Shown in pieces: positions 54,281 to 64,000 of a DNA stretch of 64,000 nucleotides (its first letter is position 1; the number at the start of each line of letters is the position of its first letter). Source of the stretch: Siphonodentalium dalli (taxonomy: Eukaryota; Mollusca; Scaphopoda; Gadilida; Siphonodentaliidae); assembly GCA_032622095.1 (NCBI GenBank), contig CP136064.1, forward strand, positions 217,758,205 to 217,822,204, read 5' to 3'. The notes under the pieces are model-generated. The model saw nothing but the letters and a program-made list of their open reading frames with translations. It was not told the DNA's origin and did no database searches. Both the position numbers and the translations under genes were made by a program.

Positions 54281-57200
54281 CTGTCGCAAAATAATAGAGT
54301 TGTATGAAAATAACACTTACAGTAGTACTGATAAACTTATATTGGTCTTATTGTCTCTAAGGGTACGTTCATATATACACTGGCAAGTTTGCACGGCATG
54401 TTTTTCAGGCATTTTCTCATAGAAAACCCTATGATGCCAGAAGATGAACGGAAAGATAAATATAAAATGCATCAATACCACAGCTAACTACATGAGAAGT
54501 AAACACTATGTAGTTCCACTAGCAGTGATGCTGTCAATATTTGCCTGTAAATGACATACAATTATCTCGCAAGAATAAATCATACAAGTGTTTTAAGGTA
54601 ATGTGTTAGTAGCACCGTTACATGTGGAACTATCGAAATGTTACTCCTCGTGTCGTTAGCTTTGGTCAATATGCATTTTATATGCATGACATTGCATGTT
54701 GCCGTTCATATTCTGGCACCATATGTGACCCGCCATATCAAATCCAGTCGGAAGTCGGGATTTTTTTTACCCTGTGCCAATGCATTCTCTTATATATGCG
54801 AGTCGACCATAGGTCGCCTCGCATATATAAGAGAATGCATTGGCTTAACAATTTTTTATCATGTTTTTTAAATAAATGTTTCTTACAATTTTTAGGACAT
54901 AAAATAAAAAAACATCCATTACCCTGCAGGGAGCCCCACACATATATAGAAGCATATATAAGAATGTCGTCTGCTCATGTTTGTCTGGGGCTCTGTATGG
55001 GTGAAATTATAAAATTGTTAAAGAATACAAGAAAAAATTATTAAAATTGTAAAATATTGTTAGGCCAATGTATTCTCTTATATATGCGAGGCGACCTATG
55101 GTCGACTCGCATATATAAGAGAATGCATTGGCACAGGGTAAAACAATCCCGACTGGATTTGACATGGCGGGTCACATATAGGGTTTTCTGTGAGAAAATG
55201 CCAGCAAAAAATGCCGTGCAAACTTGGCAGTGTATGAACGTACCCTAATGGACCCTAAGCCTTGCATGTTATAATAATTACAATTAACATGGACATAAAC
55301 TGAAGAATCAATGGATGTATATGTGGATTACTCGACAATCAGTTTCTGTTATTCGATTTATTAGAGTCGGGATAGTGTCGTCGGAAAATATGAGGTGAAG
55401 ATTTGAAGTCTATGGGCGAACAGGATTGTTGCAATGGCTTTGGGAGAGTTCCGTGTACCGGTATCCGTATACTGCTATATATACAGCGAATGTACCGGTA
55501 TCCGTATACTGCTATATATATATACAGCGAATGTACCGGTATCCGTATACTGCTATATATATACAGCGAATGTACCGGTATCCGTATACTGCTATATATA
55601 TACAGCGAATGTTCTGTCACCAAAAATCACCAAATATGCACATTAGACTACACTACATGTTGATTTAGATACACTTCATTATAATCATTCACCAAGTGCG
55701 ATCGGCCGCACACTCATAGCCATTGTCAATTACCACTTTCCTGTTGAATTGATGCACACACGCAATCCATCGTCCCTCCAAACCCTTCACATGCCTAAAT
55801 CATAGAAATCAAACATGACATTTTGACACTTTTCTGTATTCTACCAATGGTTCATGCCACCTTACTGTCATGCCATGTCGCCTTTCGTATATTGGGTGAA
55901 TCACTTTGTGGAGCTACCTCCAATTAACTGAAACATGGAAAGCCAACAACCAGACACACCTCTTCGTGTTGTCAGAGATCTAACATGTTCTAGGAGGTCA
56001 ATAACTTGTACTACATGCAGATTCTAAACAGGACTCCACACATGCCATAAAGTGGTTGGGCTACTTTGTTGAATTACTATCATCCAGATTGCAGAACCTC
56101 CTGTCCATATTACTTTAATCTGATTACGGGACGCTACCCCTCATATGAAATCCAGATTAATATATTATCCTCCTATATGGGGTATATTATATTTTGATCT
56201 GCTGTGGTTTTATCAATACGACTAAAACCTGCTAAGTTTGGCTAAACTAGGTTCAAGTGGTGTCACCGTGGACATTTAGTTCAAGGTCACAGCACAACTA
56301 ACCGTGAGACAAGCATGAAACAGTAAAGAACAGTGATTGTGTAGTTGATTCTACTATTTGTGTGTTATGTTGTTCCCTATTGCTAAAAATCTTGGTTTAA
56401 CAGAGAAGTACAATGCCCACTTCATAGCTATCACAATAAACTGTTGTGTAGTGCTACCTTATATGATACACTAAAGGCACTTAACTGCATCATCAATTTC
56501 CATTTGATATGGTAACCACCAATATTTCTCAATTAGTAATCGGGCTTAGAGTATAGCCTAGAAGGCTAGACATTGGGATGGTACCACTTGCCCCGCGATC
56601 AAAGAACAGATAGAGGTCTACGCTTACGTTCTAATTTTACGCACAGAGTTGGATTTTCTCTTCAACTCCCTCCTCACTTGATATCAGAAAATTTAAAGAC
56701 ACGGCACATAAGTTTATAAGATACTGATTATTTTGTATTAGAAATTAAAGCTATTCGCGTTTACATAAAAGAAGCCGATTAACTAATTTGCCATGCTGTA
56801 ATACCAGGACGACATTTGGTGGTATAAGTAAAACTGACTTTTCTATTTTTACTTTTTTGCTGTCATCTTGGTGTACATTTTGGTTGAAATTGAACAGTTT
56901 TATTGAAGTGTGATCTTAATTCCTCATGTGGCACTACGTGAACATTTCTTTCTCCTCGCTGAATTATGCCAATTTCTCAAAAAAATATTGCTAGAAAATC
57001 GGAATTGCTTTTGACAAAATGCTATAAGTTGTGTACAATAAAATTGTTACACTACATTGCTGAAGCAATACATTAATGCTGAATGGTCAAATTCGCAGTC
57101 GCCACCGAACGGAATGTCATTTACGAGAGATAATTTGAATGAAAATCGCAATTGTTTTATTTTTGGTGCCATTTTGGCAGCCATCTTTGACTGGAATAAC

Positions 57201-60200
57201 AATTTTCCATGGATTTCGGTGATGTACTCTGAGAACTACTATTGATGAATTTCTCTTACTGAAAAAAGTGAAATCTTTAAGAAATATGCACATAATCCGC
57301 CCGTTCGTATATGACAACCCTACATCTGAACTGAATTGACAATTTAATTGCAATCTCCGAAACAACTTACACCACATGTGGCGTAATAATATCAAGTGCT
57401 TCCGAACTATTATAATAGTTACCTGCCCCTGCAGTCCAAGCTGTATCGCCTTCCGACCACCAGCTTTCCCATAGTTTGGCAAGTGATCTGGGTCCCATTG
57501 CAGACGAACCTCTATGTCTTTAGTTTCAAGCTTCTTATCCTTTTGTAGCTGTGATGTTAGATATATTTGAGATTGTTAATGATGTTTGTATGGAAAAGTG
57601 AAAGCATCGAAAAATATTCTGAAAATGATATTTCGACTAAAATGTTTGAACTTGTTCAACGCGATGTTCCTTGTCAAATCAGTGTAATATATGGGCAGCC
57701 GTTTGGTCGGAAAAGACGTCAAATAGAAATTAATAGTGGATTGTTTAATTAATTGCATGTACCAATCATTCAATACAGGTATATTCCATTTTAATAGCAA
57801 TCGTTTCTAAATCAATATATTATTTCCCAACCAATGGTGTTTATTTCCAAACCAATAGTCTTTAATCGTTATTGCAAAACCATCAATAATTTGTATAAGA
57901 TATATATTTCTCCATATGTTTTCTTGGTGGTGAAATTTTTGCATACTTTTATAATTTTTTTGCACATCTACCCACTATGGATGCACTGAGTCCCTTCAAG
58001 ATTCTACCGTGTATAAAATAACAGGTATGACACACGAAGTGCCACCTGAATTCTCATTGCTTAATATTCCAACAAGTAATTAGTGGGGAATTTGATCTTT
58101 TTAAAGATAAGCACCCCTAAATTACAATTTCTTTGGCTTCGGGGGGGGGGGGGGGGGTAAAAAATATTTGATTCGAGTCGAGGAACCCACACATCATTGA
58201 AGCTCAGAGTGATCAGATATCGATTTTTGAAGTTCGTTAATTTCTCGAGATTTGGTCCAGTAATTTAGTCTGCCTCGTCACAGTGGTCAAACAGACAAAT
58301 TGCGGGTGTAAGATGGATAACTCTAAAATCAAGTTGTTAGTTATTAACAATAATAACCACTTGATTTTAGAGTTATCCATCTTACACCCGCAATTTGTCT
58401 GTAATTATATCAACTTCAAAAATCGATATCTGATCACTCTGAGCTTTGATGTGTGGGTTCCTCGACTCGAATCAAATATTTTTTACCCCCGACGCCAAAG
58501 AAATAGTAATTTAGGGGTGCTTAAAGGGGTACTGTACGCCAAATGTTGTTGTTGGTTTCTATAGTCTCCGAGTCGGAGAATAAGGTAACAATTTTTTCAT
58601 TATTTGAAAGTCTGTTGAGTACGAAGTAGTGTTACGGATGACAAATTTACCGGAATGCAAAAATACAAATTGTCGTTGTCGAGTAATTTTTGTACAGTTT
58701 TCAACCAAATGAATCAAATAAAAGTTATATTATAGGCATACTAATCCCATATAATCATTTAAGTTATTGTATCGTCGCTAGTCAGTGAGTGGCTTGAGTG
58801 TTCTCCCCGTATCATCATAATATTTTAAGCGATCGTGTGTGCGATCGGTTTAACAATCCAGTATCCCTCAATTATAATTTGATTACGGAAATTCGTAATT
58901 TAATTGACGCCATTTTATGGCTCCAGTCATAAATTCAATTTATATCAAATTATTAACTTTTAAATTATTAAATTTTAAGATAGCCTGTTAACCTGAGCGT
59001 TTGCAGAATACATCTTCGACTCAAATTACTTATGTTTCTATATATTATCGATATTAGATCGTTGTTGTCACCGGAAATTTAATGAAAATGGCGTACAGTA
59101 CCCCTTTAATCGGATTGAGTACCTTTAAATATTTTTTTACCGTAGCATATTTTTATATTTATAGTAAAAATTTTGGTCTGAAATGCATGGCCATTCAGGT
59201 TGGAGATTTCCAACAGTTGGAAAGCTTGAGGTACCGGTTGAAATGATTCAACCCAATGATCAAGGGGTGCAATTGGAAATGTCAACCTGTAGACCTCCAA
59301 CGGAGACATTATAGCCACATCCGCCCCTGCATGATGGTTTCGTTATATATCTGTTGACGGACTTTGGATCAAGATTTACAAATAAACAAAGAAGAATAAC
59401 TCTAGAATGGAAAAAGCGGACAGCAAAACTTGACTCTCCTCTGAGACTGAAAGCCGTCTTGATGACAAAAATCCACACCTATTTCATTACGATCCGATAG
59501 GCCTATGTGTCATGGTTAAAGATGCCCTGTCAGATTTGACACCAAATCATCTGTACGTTTTCCAAAGCAGGAAAAATAGATCGACCCATGCATGAGCTAT
59601 TTAATAGTAGGTTTTGATGACCAGATATCAACTTTCAAAAGAGGAAATTTTAACACGATTTGAATTTTGTCAGCCAAGCAAAAACTCCATTGATCGCCTA
59701 CAAAGTGCGTCCTTGCTTTTGTCGCACAAAAGTGGTAGATGATAAAACGCGTTTTCTATTATGATCTGTTTGTGATCCCCTTTTCGATTATGTACATGTG
59801 GATGACTTTGTGGATTTTCGTGATGCCTGTGTGGTGTGGATTTTTGTAATGCCTGTGTGATACGAATAATGGTGATTGCAAGTATTTGTTATTTTCGTTT
59901 ACCTGGATAGCGGAACATTGGCTTTGGAAATTCTGAATTATTTGGTGTTAAATCCGACCGTGAATCTTTAAGATATCTGTTCGGCGGGACGAACGAAAGG
60001 CTGACAGAACGCATCTAATGAGTATGGGTATACATATATGTAGGGATATTAAGATGGATTATCCGAATTAACGCTACTAAAGTACTATTTCTTTGGCTTC
60101 GGTTGGGGGGGGGGGGAACTATTTGATTCGAGTCGAGGAACCCACCCATCAAAGCTCAGAGTGATCAGATATAGATTTTTGAAGTTGCGGATGAAGATAG

Positions 60201-60887
60201 ATAACTCTAAAATCAAGTGGTAATACGGCCAAATTTCGTGATACTCTAGTGATAATATTTCGTTGAACAAAATGTTGAAAAATAACACGTTTTGGGAAAT
60301 TTGATACCATAGTTGACAGTGGTTAGCATTCTTTTGTTGCCATTAATCGATTATGATAACTAAAGCGTATTTTGAAGAAATGTTGTTGTTGTTGTTGTTG
60401 TTGTATATTGGTGATATGGGGACCGTCTGATCGGATTGAGTACCTTTAAGATATCTGTTCGGGTGGACGATGAAAAGCGGACAGAACGCGTGAGTATGGG
60501 CATATAGGGTTGCAGATAATTTCAGATGTTGTTTTCTTTTCTGTTTGTTTGTTTGTTTGTTTTTTTGCGGAATGTTACTATATACGTGTGCATATAGATA
60601 ACATGACTATAATAGCACGCATGGTTTCTAACTTGTCGTTCAAAGTGAGGAGAGGAGCCCTTGATATAGGAGCGAAATTACGATTTTGGCGAAAACCCAC
60701 ATGCAACCAACTCACTTGTATTGTATACGCCTTTGCTAATATCTCATCGAACCCGTCCCTGGTGATACGAACTGCGAGAACTCGCTCTTGGTTCTTCTTC
60801 TTGGCCCATCCACATCTATACGTCATCCAAAGAAAGTTCGTTTTTATCCACGACATACGCTGAAAACTGAAGTCGTCTCCGCCGAAT
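54068..60887 (-). CDS. DUF4291-family gene, copy B (exons 2-4; exon 1 outside the window)
   Basis: Minus-strand exons 60716-60887, 57423-57548 and 54068-54280 are intact and join in frame (phase 0 at both joins) into about 170 residues, ending at TAA 54068-54070. With a first exon like that of copy A the protein would have about 231 residues, in the normal range of DUF4291. The family is of unknown function and, as I recall it, mainly bacterial and fungal, with patchy occurrence in animals. Splice sites: acceptor TTTCAG and donor GTGAGT at exon 2, acceptor CATCACAG and donor GTAACT at exon 3, acceptor TTGCGACAG at exon 4. This looks like the functional copy. Introns contain several MITEs. Confidence 0.88.
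54776..54844. repeat. 69-bp near-perfect palindrome, family H (copy 1)
   Basis: GCCAATGCATTCTCTTATAT, then ATGCGAG, a centre around CGACC-ATA-GGTCG, and the exact complement back to GGC. One to two mismatches only. It lies in the left half of the TAA-flanked MITE. Confidence 0.92.
55064..55132. repeat. 69-bp near-perfect palindrome, family H (copy 2)
   Basis: Same sequence family as 54776-54844, in the right half of the same MITE: GCCAATGTATTCTCTTATAT ... ATATAAGAGAATGCATTGGC. Confidence 0.92.
55454..55612 (+). repeat. Minisatellite, four units of 37-41 bp
   Basis: The unit is GTACCGGTATCCGTATACTG, CTATATATA(TA)CAGCGAAT. Unit length varies only through the TA count. Each frame is open across it (VPVSVYCYIYTAN and similar), which explains several overlapping open frames of 70-90 codons; none is a gene. 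Confidence 0.92.
55613..57422. other. Intron 3 of DUF4291 copy B, no other gene recognised
   Basis: No clear element. A segment at about 56600-56730 could be read as a decayed LINE C-terminus, but I could not confirm it. Part of 57150-57200 has the AAAATGGC/CAGCCATCTTTGA motif also found in the arms of the 5.4-kb element. Confidence 0.4.
57423..57548 (-). CDS. DUF4291 copy B, exon 3
   Basis: 126 bases, 42 codons, phase 0 at both ends: LQKDKKLETKDIEVRLQWDP, DHLPNYGKAGGRKAIQLGLQ, GQ. Acceptor CATCACAG and donor GTAACT. RLQWDPDH is a highly conserved DUF4291 motif and is intact here but broken in copy A. Confidence 0.93.
57549..58100 (-). other. Intron 2 of copy B, partly shared with copy A
   Basis: 57590-57990 aligns with 16427-16712. 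In copy A two large insertions flank the shared part. No gene. 58072-58100 (GGGGAATTTGATC) is also similar to 14020-14035. Confidence 0.6.
58105..59124. mobile_element. R1-family hairpin MITE (copy 4), carrying another MITE
   Basis: TTAA at 58101-58104 and 59125-59128. The left half up to 58520 is an almost perfect palindrome about a centre near 58340 (GGTGTAAGATGGATAACTCT arms; CCCCTAAATTAC at the left and GTAATTTAGGGG at the right). The right end GATTGAGTACCT-TTAA is separated from the palindrome by the M3 element. A run of 17 G's lies at about 58141-58157. Confidence 0.8.
58525..59105. mobile_element. TTAA-flanked MITE 'M3' (581 bp) nested in R1
   Basis: TTAA at 58521-58524 and 59106-59109; inverted ends AGGGGTACTGTACGCCA and TGGCGTACAGTACCCCT are exact over 17 bp. 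No ORF. Removing it rejoins R1 right-end sequence (GGTGC-TTAA-TCGGATTGAGTACC). Confidence 0.92.
59129..60067. other. Intron 2 of copy B, no feature recognised
   Basis: No coding motif. The open frames on the minus strand (59106-59478) lack recognisable domains. There is a duplicated phrase TGTGTGGTGTGGATTTT(C/T)GTGATGCCTG around 59800-59860. Confidence 0.4.
60072..60445. mobile_element. R1-family TTAA element (copy 5)
   Basis: TTAA at 60068-60071 and 60446-60449. Same organisation as the copies at 25190 and 51935: GATTCGAGTCGAGGAACCCA at the left, TTGAAGAAATGTTGTTG with a (GTT)n expansion in the middle, TCTGATCGGATTGAGTACCT at the right. A G-rich run of about 14 lies at 60103-60116. Confidence 0.82.
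60716..60887 (-). CDS. DUF4291 copy B, exon 2
   Basis: 172 bases, 57 codons plus the A of a split Arg codon. Encodes FGGDDFSFQRMSWIKTNFLW, MTYRCGWAKKKNQERVLAVR and ITRDGFDEILAKAYTIQ. Acceptor TTTCAG just above 60887; donor GTGAGT at 60710-60715. Five or six residues differ from copy A. Intact. Confidence 0.93.
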
Positions 60888-62708
60888 CTGAAATTGAAAC
60901 CCAGAACACAATATAACATGCATGGTAACAATGGTTACAGCAATTTCCATGGATGCACATGCACTGGGGTGTCTATCTCCAGATTTTTAACTGCACCCTT
61001 AATTAGTTCAAACCGAATGTTTAAACAAAAAATAGGGACATTTCGATAACAAATACAAACATAATCGCGCAAAGGAAGCAATGGACCCCTCCCTCAGACA
61101 TTAAAATATGACCGAATAAGCATGGGAAGCCAAATATACAATTAATAGCCAATTCTTCTAAACAAATATAAATTTTTCTCAACAAGAATAGTAGCCGTCG
61201 AATGTACCTAATCACTTCTTTACTGTTCCACTTCTTTTGTGATTAATAAAATATACGAGGCCTCAGAACTCATCGAACTCAGGCCATATTCCCTACTTCT
61301 ATGACAACCCATTATTATTGAGATTTCATGTCCATACATGAGATTGATTCGCGAGAAAATGGAACGCAACAAACCAAAATATTCTGATATAACATGCATG
61401 TACAAAATTATTCAGGCCTTCTTGTATATGTTTTTTGTCATACCGCTATAGAATTTAAAGGGCTTTAAAATTCAGTGGTGCATGGTGGGGGGATACACCG
61501 TGGGGGTGCGATAATTAAGAAAATAAAAGAAAATCGTTTTGTTACCGATTTCAATCAAATCTCGATCTCCACAGTATGGAGAATATAATATAGTGTGATT
61601 CAAAACTGATAAATATTTATAGTGCTATATGGATTGTATTTTATTTATAGGTTGTTATACTTGGTCATTGTCGCATGGTTTAGTACAAAGGGACATGATG
61701 CCATTAACGTTCAAACAGACACCATGCAGGATCTCCCAAATCTACAAATCTACAATGAGTCACCAGCATAATTATCTCAAAGTCGATTCACTCCGATCAA
61801 AAACAAATACGTGTAATAATATTAATAATAACAAATAGCATGCAGACGACTAATCTAAAATCGATAAGATTTTGAAATGCTTGGTGACCCTTTGCACGTT
61901 TGAGAGATCGATTCATGGTGTCTTTTTGCAAATTTGAGAGATCCATACAGTGTCTTTTTGCGCAATACTATGACATATTCAATGACAATGACCTTTTCAG
62001 CTACACTAACGTGGCAAAACTTCATGTTGGTTGCATTCTATATTGGGTCTGATTTGGAGTTTGGCGATTATTTGATACCGATTCGACGTCCACTGCATAG
62101 CCTCCTTTGTGAGGTGTCATCATTTTGGAAGAAAGCCTTCTAATTGCAATGCATGCACATATTTAATATATGTGTGTTTTCTTGCACTATGGGACTTTTA
62201 TAGTCCTTCACTTGTTTGATAAATGATAGGCGCATGGGTTGTGTGCGAACTCCGATGCCTAGCTCTTAACCTATTATACAGTTGTAAATGTCCAAATATA
62301 AAATAAGTTCTTTCTCGATAAGTGTACGTTGATGAACTACATCTCCAGATGCGGTTTTAATAATAGAAACAAGTTACATGTACATCATTCAATGTATGTG
62401 AATGATTATTTGGATTTTTTGCTCTGGTGTCTGGACTAATAACACACACAAATACCATGTGGACACTTTTTTTCTAGATATGGCAAGAAACGTGAGCAGT
62501 TCTAACGTTATGGGGGTATGTATTTGTCCCATGGCATGTAGCAAGTCGTGAGACAGAGCGGGGCAGTTTCCCATAACATGAATGCAATTTCTCTATGAAA
62601 TTGGCTATTAAATTTAAATTAGGCCTCCAATTGCCAATTGGCATTATCATAATGTACAGACATGGTATATACCCTTACCGAAATCATTAGCAATTCTTTA
62701 GCACTCGG
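60888..62708. other. Intron 1 or upstream region of copy B, no gene recognised
   Basis: 60888-61200 aligns with the region upstream of copy A exon 2, then similarity is lost. No exon 1-like sequence (AQYDDNSVIVYQAY) was found. AATTCTTCTAAACAAA-type short repeats lie at 61140-61200. Confidence 0.45.
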
Positions 62709-62945
62709 AAGAGAAGGAATGATGGCTTACTGATGGCTAGTAGTTTTCAGAGGATATGGATGGTTAATGCAAAATTTAGCCATCGAGGCTATAGGTGATG
62801 GCTAGATGATGGCTTACAAGCCATCGCTTAGCCCTCCTAAAGGCCGAAACATTTAAATGAGCTAATTAAGCCATCGCTTAGCCCTCGATGGATGGATGGC
62901 TAGTAGGCCGATGGCTAGTAAGCCATGGATGGTTAGTACGCCACT
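62709..62945. repeat. GATGGCTAGTA / AGCCATCG short-repeat array
   Basis: About 240 bases dominated by GATGGCTAGTA, GATGGCTTAC and, in the other orientation, AAGCCATCGCTTAGCCCTC (twice). Units are 8-20 bases, partly palindromic and irregular. No ORF meaning. It could be the remains of a small inverted-repeat element. Confidence 0.75.
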
Positions 62946-63275
62946 TATGGCTATTTGAGAGTGAATTGTCTCCCTTGTCACTAAATAACCTGGGGAATAA
63001 AAAAAACATCTGAATATATCTTTAAAATAAGATTTTATATCATAAAAATAATTTGTAACAACATAATTATCAATGCCCATTATTTTTGTTAAGTTTTGCC
63101 AAGTTTTCATCAGAAATACAGTGGAAACGATTTACATTTGTATCCCTGGACACACTGCATGCATGGTATCTGGAATCATGCAACATCTTCACATTAGGCT
63201 GGGCCAGCCAAAGATTCCTGCAGGTTTTTTGTAAAAATCCAAAAGAAAATAGTCTGGTCAGGATAGATCTTTTAA
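62946..63275. other. No gene recognised
   Basis: Short AT-rich stretch between the repeat array and a MITE; no motif on either strand. Confidence 0.4.
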
Positions 63276-63323
63276 CCCTTCCACGATGAGAGCTATGCTG
63301 GTGCAGCATTAAAGAACCTGGTT

Positions 63324-63395
63324 CCAGCTGAATTCTCTTATATATGCAAGTTTCCCATAGGGATCAAGCCTCGCATATATAAGAGAATGTGCTGG
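63324..63395. repeat. Palindrome, family H (copy 3)
   Basis: CCAGCTGAATTCTCTTATAT ... CATATATAAGAGAATGTGCTGG. More diverged in loop and ends than the copies at 54-55 kb. Confidence 0.85.
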
Positions 63396-63423
63396 CTTAC
63401 AAGGTCGAGGTAAATATTTGTAG

Positions 63424-63497
63424 GCCAATGTATTCTCTTATATATGCGAGACAGGCTCCTTATGGGCAACTCGCATATATAAGAGAATTGCATTGGC
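63424..63497. repeat. Palindrome, family H (copy 4)
   Basis: GCCAATGTATTCTCTTATAT, ATGCGAG ... CTCGCATATATAAGAGAATT, GCATTGGC. The stem is the same as in copies 1 and 2; the loop differs. Confidence 0.9.
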
Positions 63498-63543
63498 ACA
63501 GAATTTTCAAAAAAATTCAGGAAGCTCCCGTTGGAAGGGTTAA

Positions 63544-64000
63544 ATATGAATATGTTTTTTTCAAGATGTTTAATGTGTCATATCATGCCCAATAAATTGT
63601 GCTGAGGATTGTACTTACCAATTATCCAGATTAATTTGTATCTTAGTGCTGCAGCAGGATATATTCTGTCAGAATCTCAGGTAGAATGTCTGATAAACAT
63701 GCAGATTTCTAATAATTTATTCACAGCTTTTAAAAATAGCAGGCTCAGCATATCTTGAAGCCATTACAGTACTAGTCCAATGAATCTCAACTAACGAAAT
63801 CACAAGTTTATAAGACAGCTAGCACATGAGTGTAAAAAATACTGGAACAACAAACTAACTTATTAGTGAATAGCTAGAGCTGTTAAAATTTGAATGTAAG
63901 TTGGCTCCAATATCCCAGGATGCATCTATGCATGCAGCCTCTATCTGGTGGGACCAACATATGGCAGCCATATGGCAGTCTCATGCATGCAGGGGAGCTG
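63544..64000. other. No gene recognised at the right edge
   Basis: No motif or ORF. Multiple GCATGCA palindromes lie near 63925-63995 (ATGCATGCAGCC, ATATGGCAGCCATATGGCAG). Confidence 0.4.

Larger units (their letters stand above)
54361..55245. mobile_element. PIF/Harbinger-like MITE, 885 bp, TAA target duplication
   Basis: TAA at 54358-54360 and 55246-55248. Inverted ends GGGTACGTTCATA-A-CACTGGCAAGTTTGCACGGCA (with one to two mismatches) on both sides, and a second inverted pair around CCGACTGGATTTGA (about 54745-54765 and 55150-55170). A 3-bp TAA duplication with GGG- termini suits the PIF/Harbinger superfamily. It contains two copies of the ~70-bp palindrome described next. No transposase. 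Confidence 0.8.
63276..63539. mobile_element. piggyBac-like MITE, 264 bp, TTAA target
   Basis: TTAA at 63272-63275 and 63540-63543; inverted ends CCCTTCCA and TGGAAGGG. TTAA target plus CCC- terminus is the piggyBac signature. It carries two palindromes of family H (63324-63395 and 63424-63497). No transposase. Confidence 0.85.

Noticed and set aside
55454-55612. CRISPR-like array of repeats and spacers
   Set aside because: The units are contiguous minisatellite repeats differing only in TA count; there are no unique spacers and the context is a eukaryotic intron.
56600-56740. LINE C-terminal remnant in intron 3 of copy B
   Set aside because: A segment resembling RSNFTHRVGFSLQLPP can be read, but no catalytic or flanking motif supports it.

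Overview
This is an AT-rich stretch of an animal nuclear genome, most likely a marine invertebrate. The evidence is spliced genes with GT-AG introns and many nested eukaryotic transposons (LINE, gypsy-type, BEL-type, hAT, TTAA- and TAA-flanked miniature elements). I cannot name the species. There is no bacterial-style operon, CRISPR array or rRNA.

Host genes. The only host gene family I can support is DUF4291, encoded on the minus strand in two copies. Copy A has exon 1 at 49784-49968, exon 2 at 23841-24012, a broken exon 3 at 14818-15219 and exon 4 at 11938-12150, so it spans about 38 kb because its introns are full of transposons. Copy B has exon 2 at 60716-60887, exon 3 at 57423-57548 and exon 4 at 54068-54280, all intact; its exon 1 is presumably beyond the right edge of the window. 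Exon phases, splice sites and parts of intron 2 match between copies, so they are duplicates.

Left nest (1.5-8.9 kb). A decayed minus-strand gypsy-type element was split inside its RNase H domain by a plus-strand L1/Tx1-like LINE (about 2628-8368). That LINE was split inside its reverse transcriptase by a 1,686-bp hAT deletion derivative (4452-6137) with a perfect 8-bp target duplication. Next come several short hairpin elements (9.5-12.3 kb), a CR1/Jockey-like reverse transcriptase fragment (12.4-13.5 kb, minus), and a 5.4-kb element with arms of about 1.2-1.3 kb (16.7-22.1 kb) and a minisatellite core.

Right nest (27-50.9 kb). A 495-bp TTAA-flanked element was split by a BEL-type LTR element (27212-49044, 5-bp duplication GTGGG). 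This BEL-type element encodes Gag and protease, then a glycoprotein-like module, and has no reverse transcriptase or integrase. Its 3' LTR is split by a 17-kb composite (31440-48437) bounded by two 315-bp LTRs that look identical. The composite contains a TatD nuclease C-terminal fragment, a second LTR type, a plus-strand Gag ORF, and a 7.9-kb minus-strand block placed inside that Gag ORF. The block carries Gag, an intact protease-RT-RNaseH-integrase polyprotein ending in a PHD finger, and a third ORF with a zinc-finger-like motif.

From 50 to 64 kb there are mostly miniature elements: a recurring TTAA family at 23, 25, 52, 58 and 60 kb, a TAA-flanked 885-bp element, a piggyBac-like 264-bp element, and a family of near-perfect ~70-bp palindromes that occurs inside two unrelated elements. 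These surround the exons of DUF4291 copy B.

Most striking: the integrase-PHD polyprotein with its ORF3/TatD partner and scrambled arrangement, the BEL-type element without reverse transcriptase but with a membrane/glycoprotein-like tail, and the duplicated DUF4291 gene. All assignments come from reading motifs and aligning repeats by eye; no database search was run.
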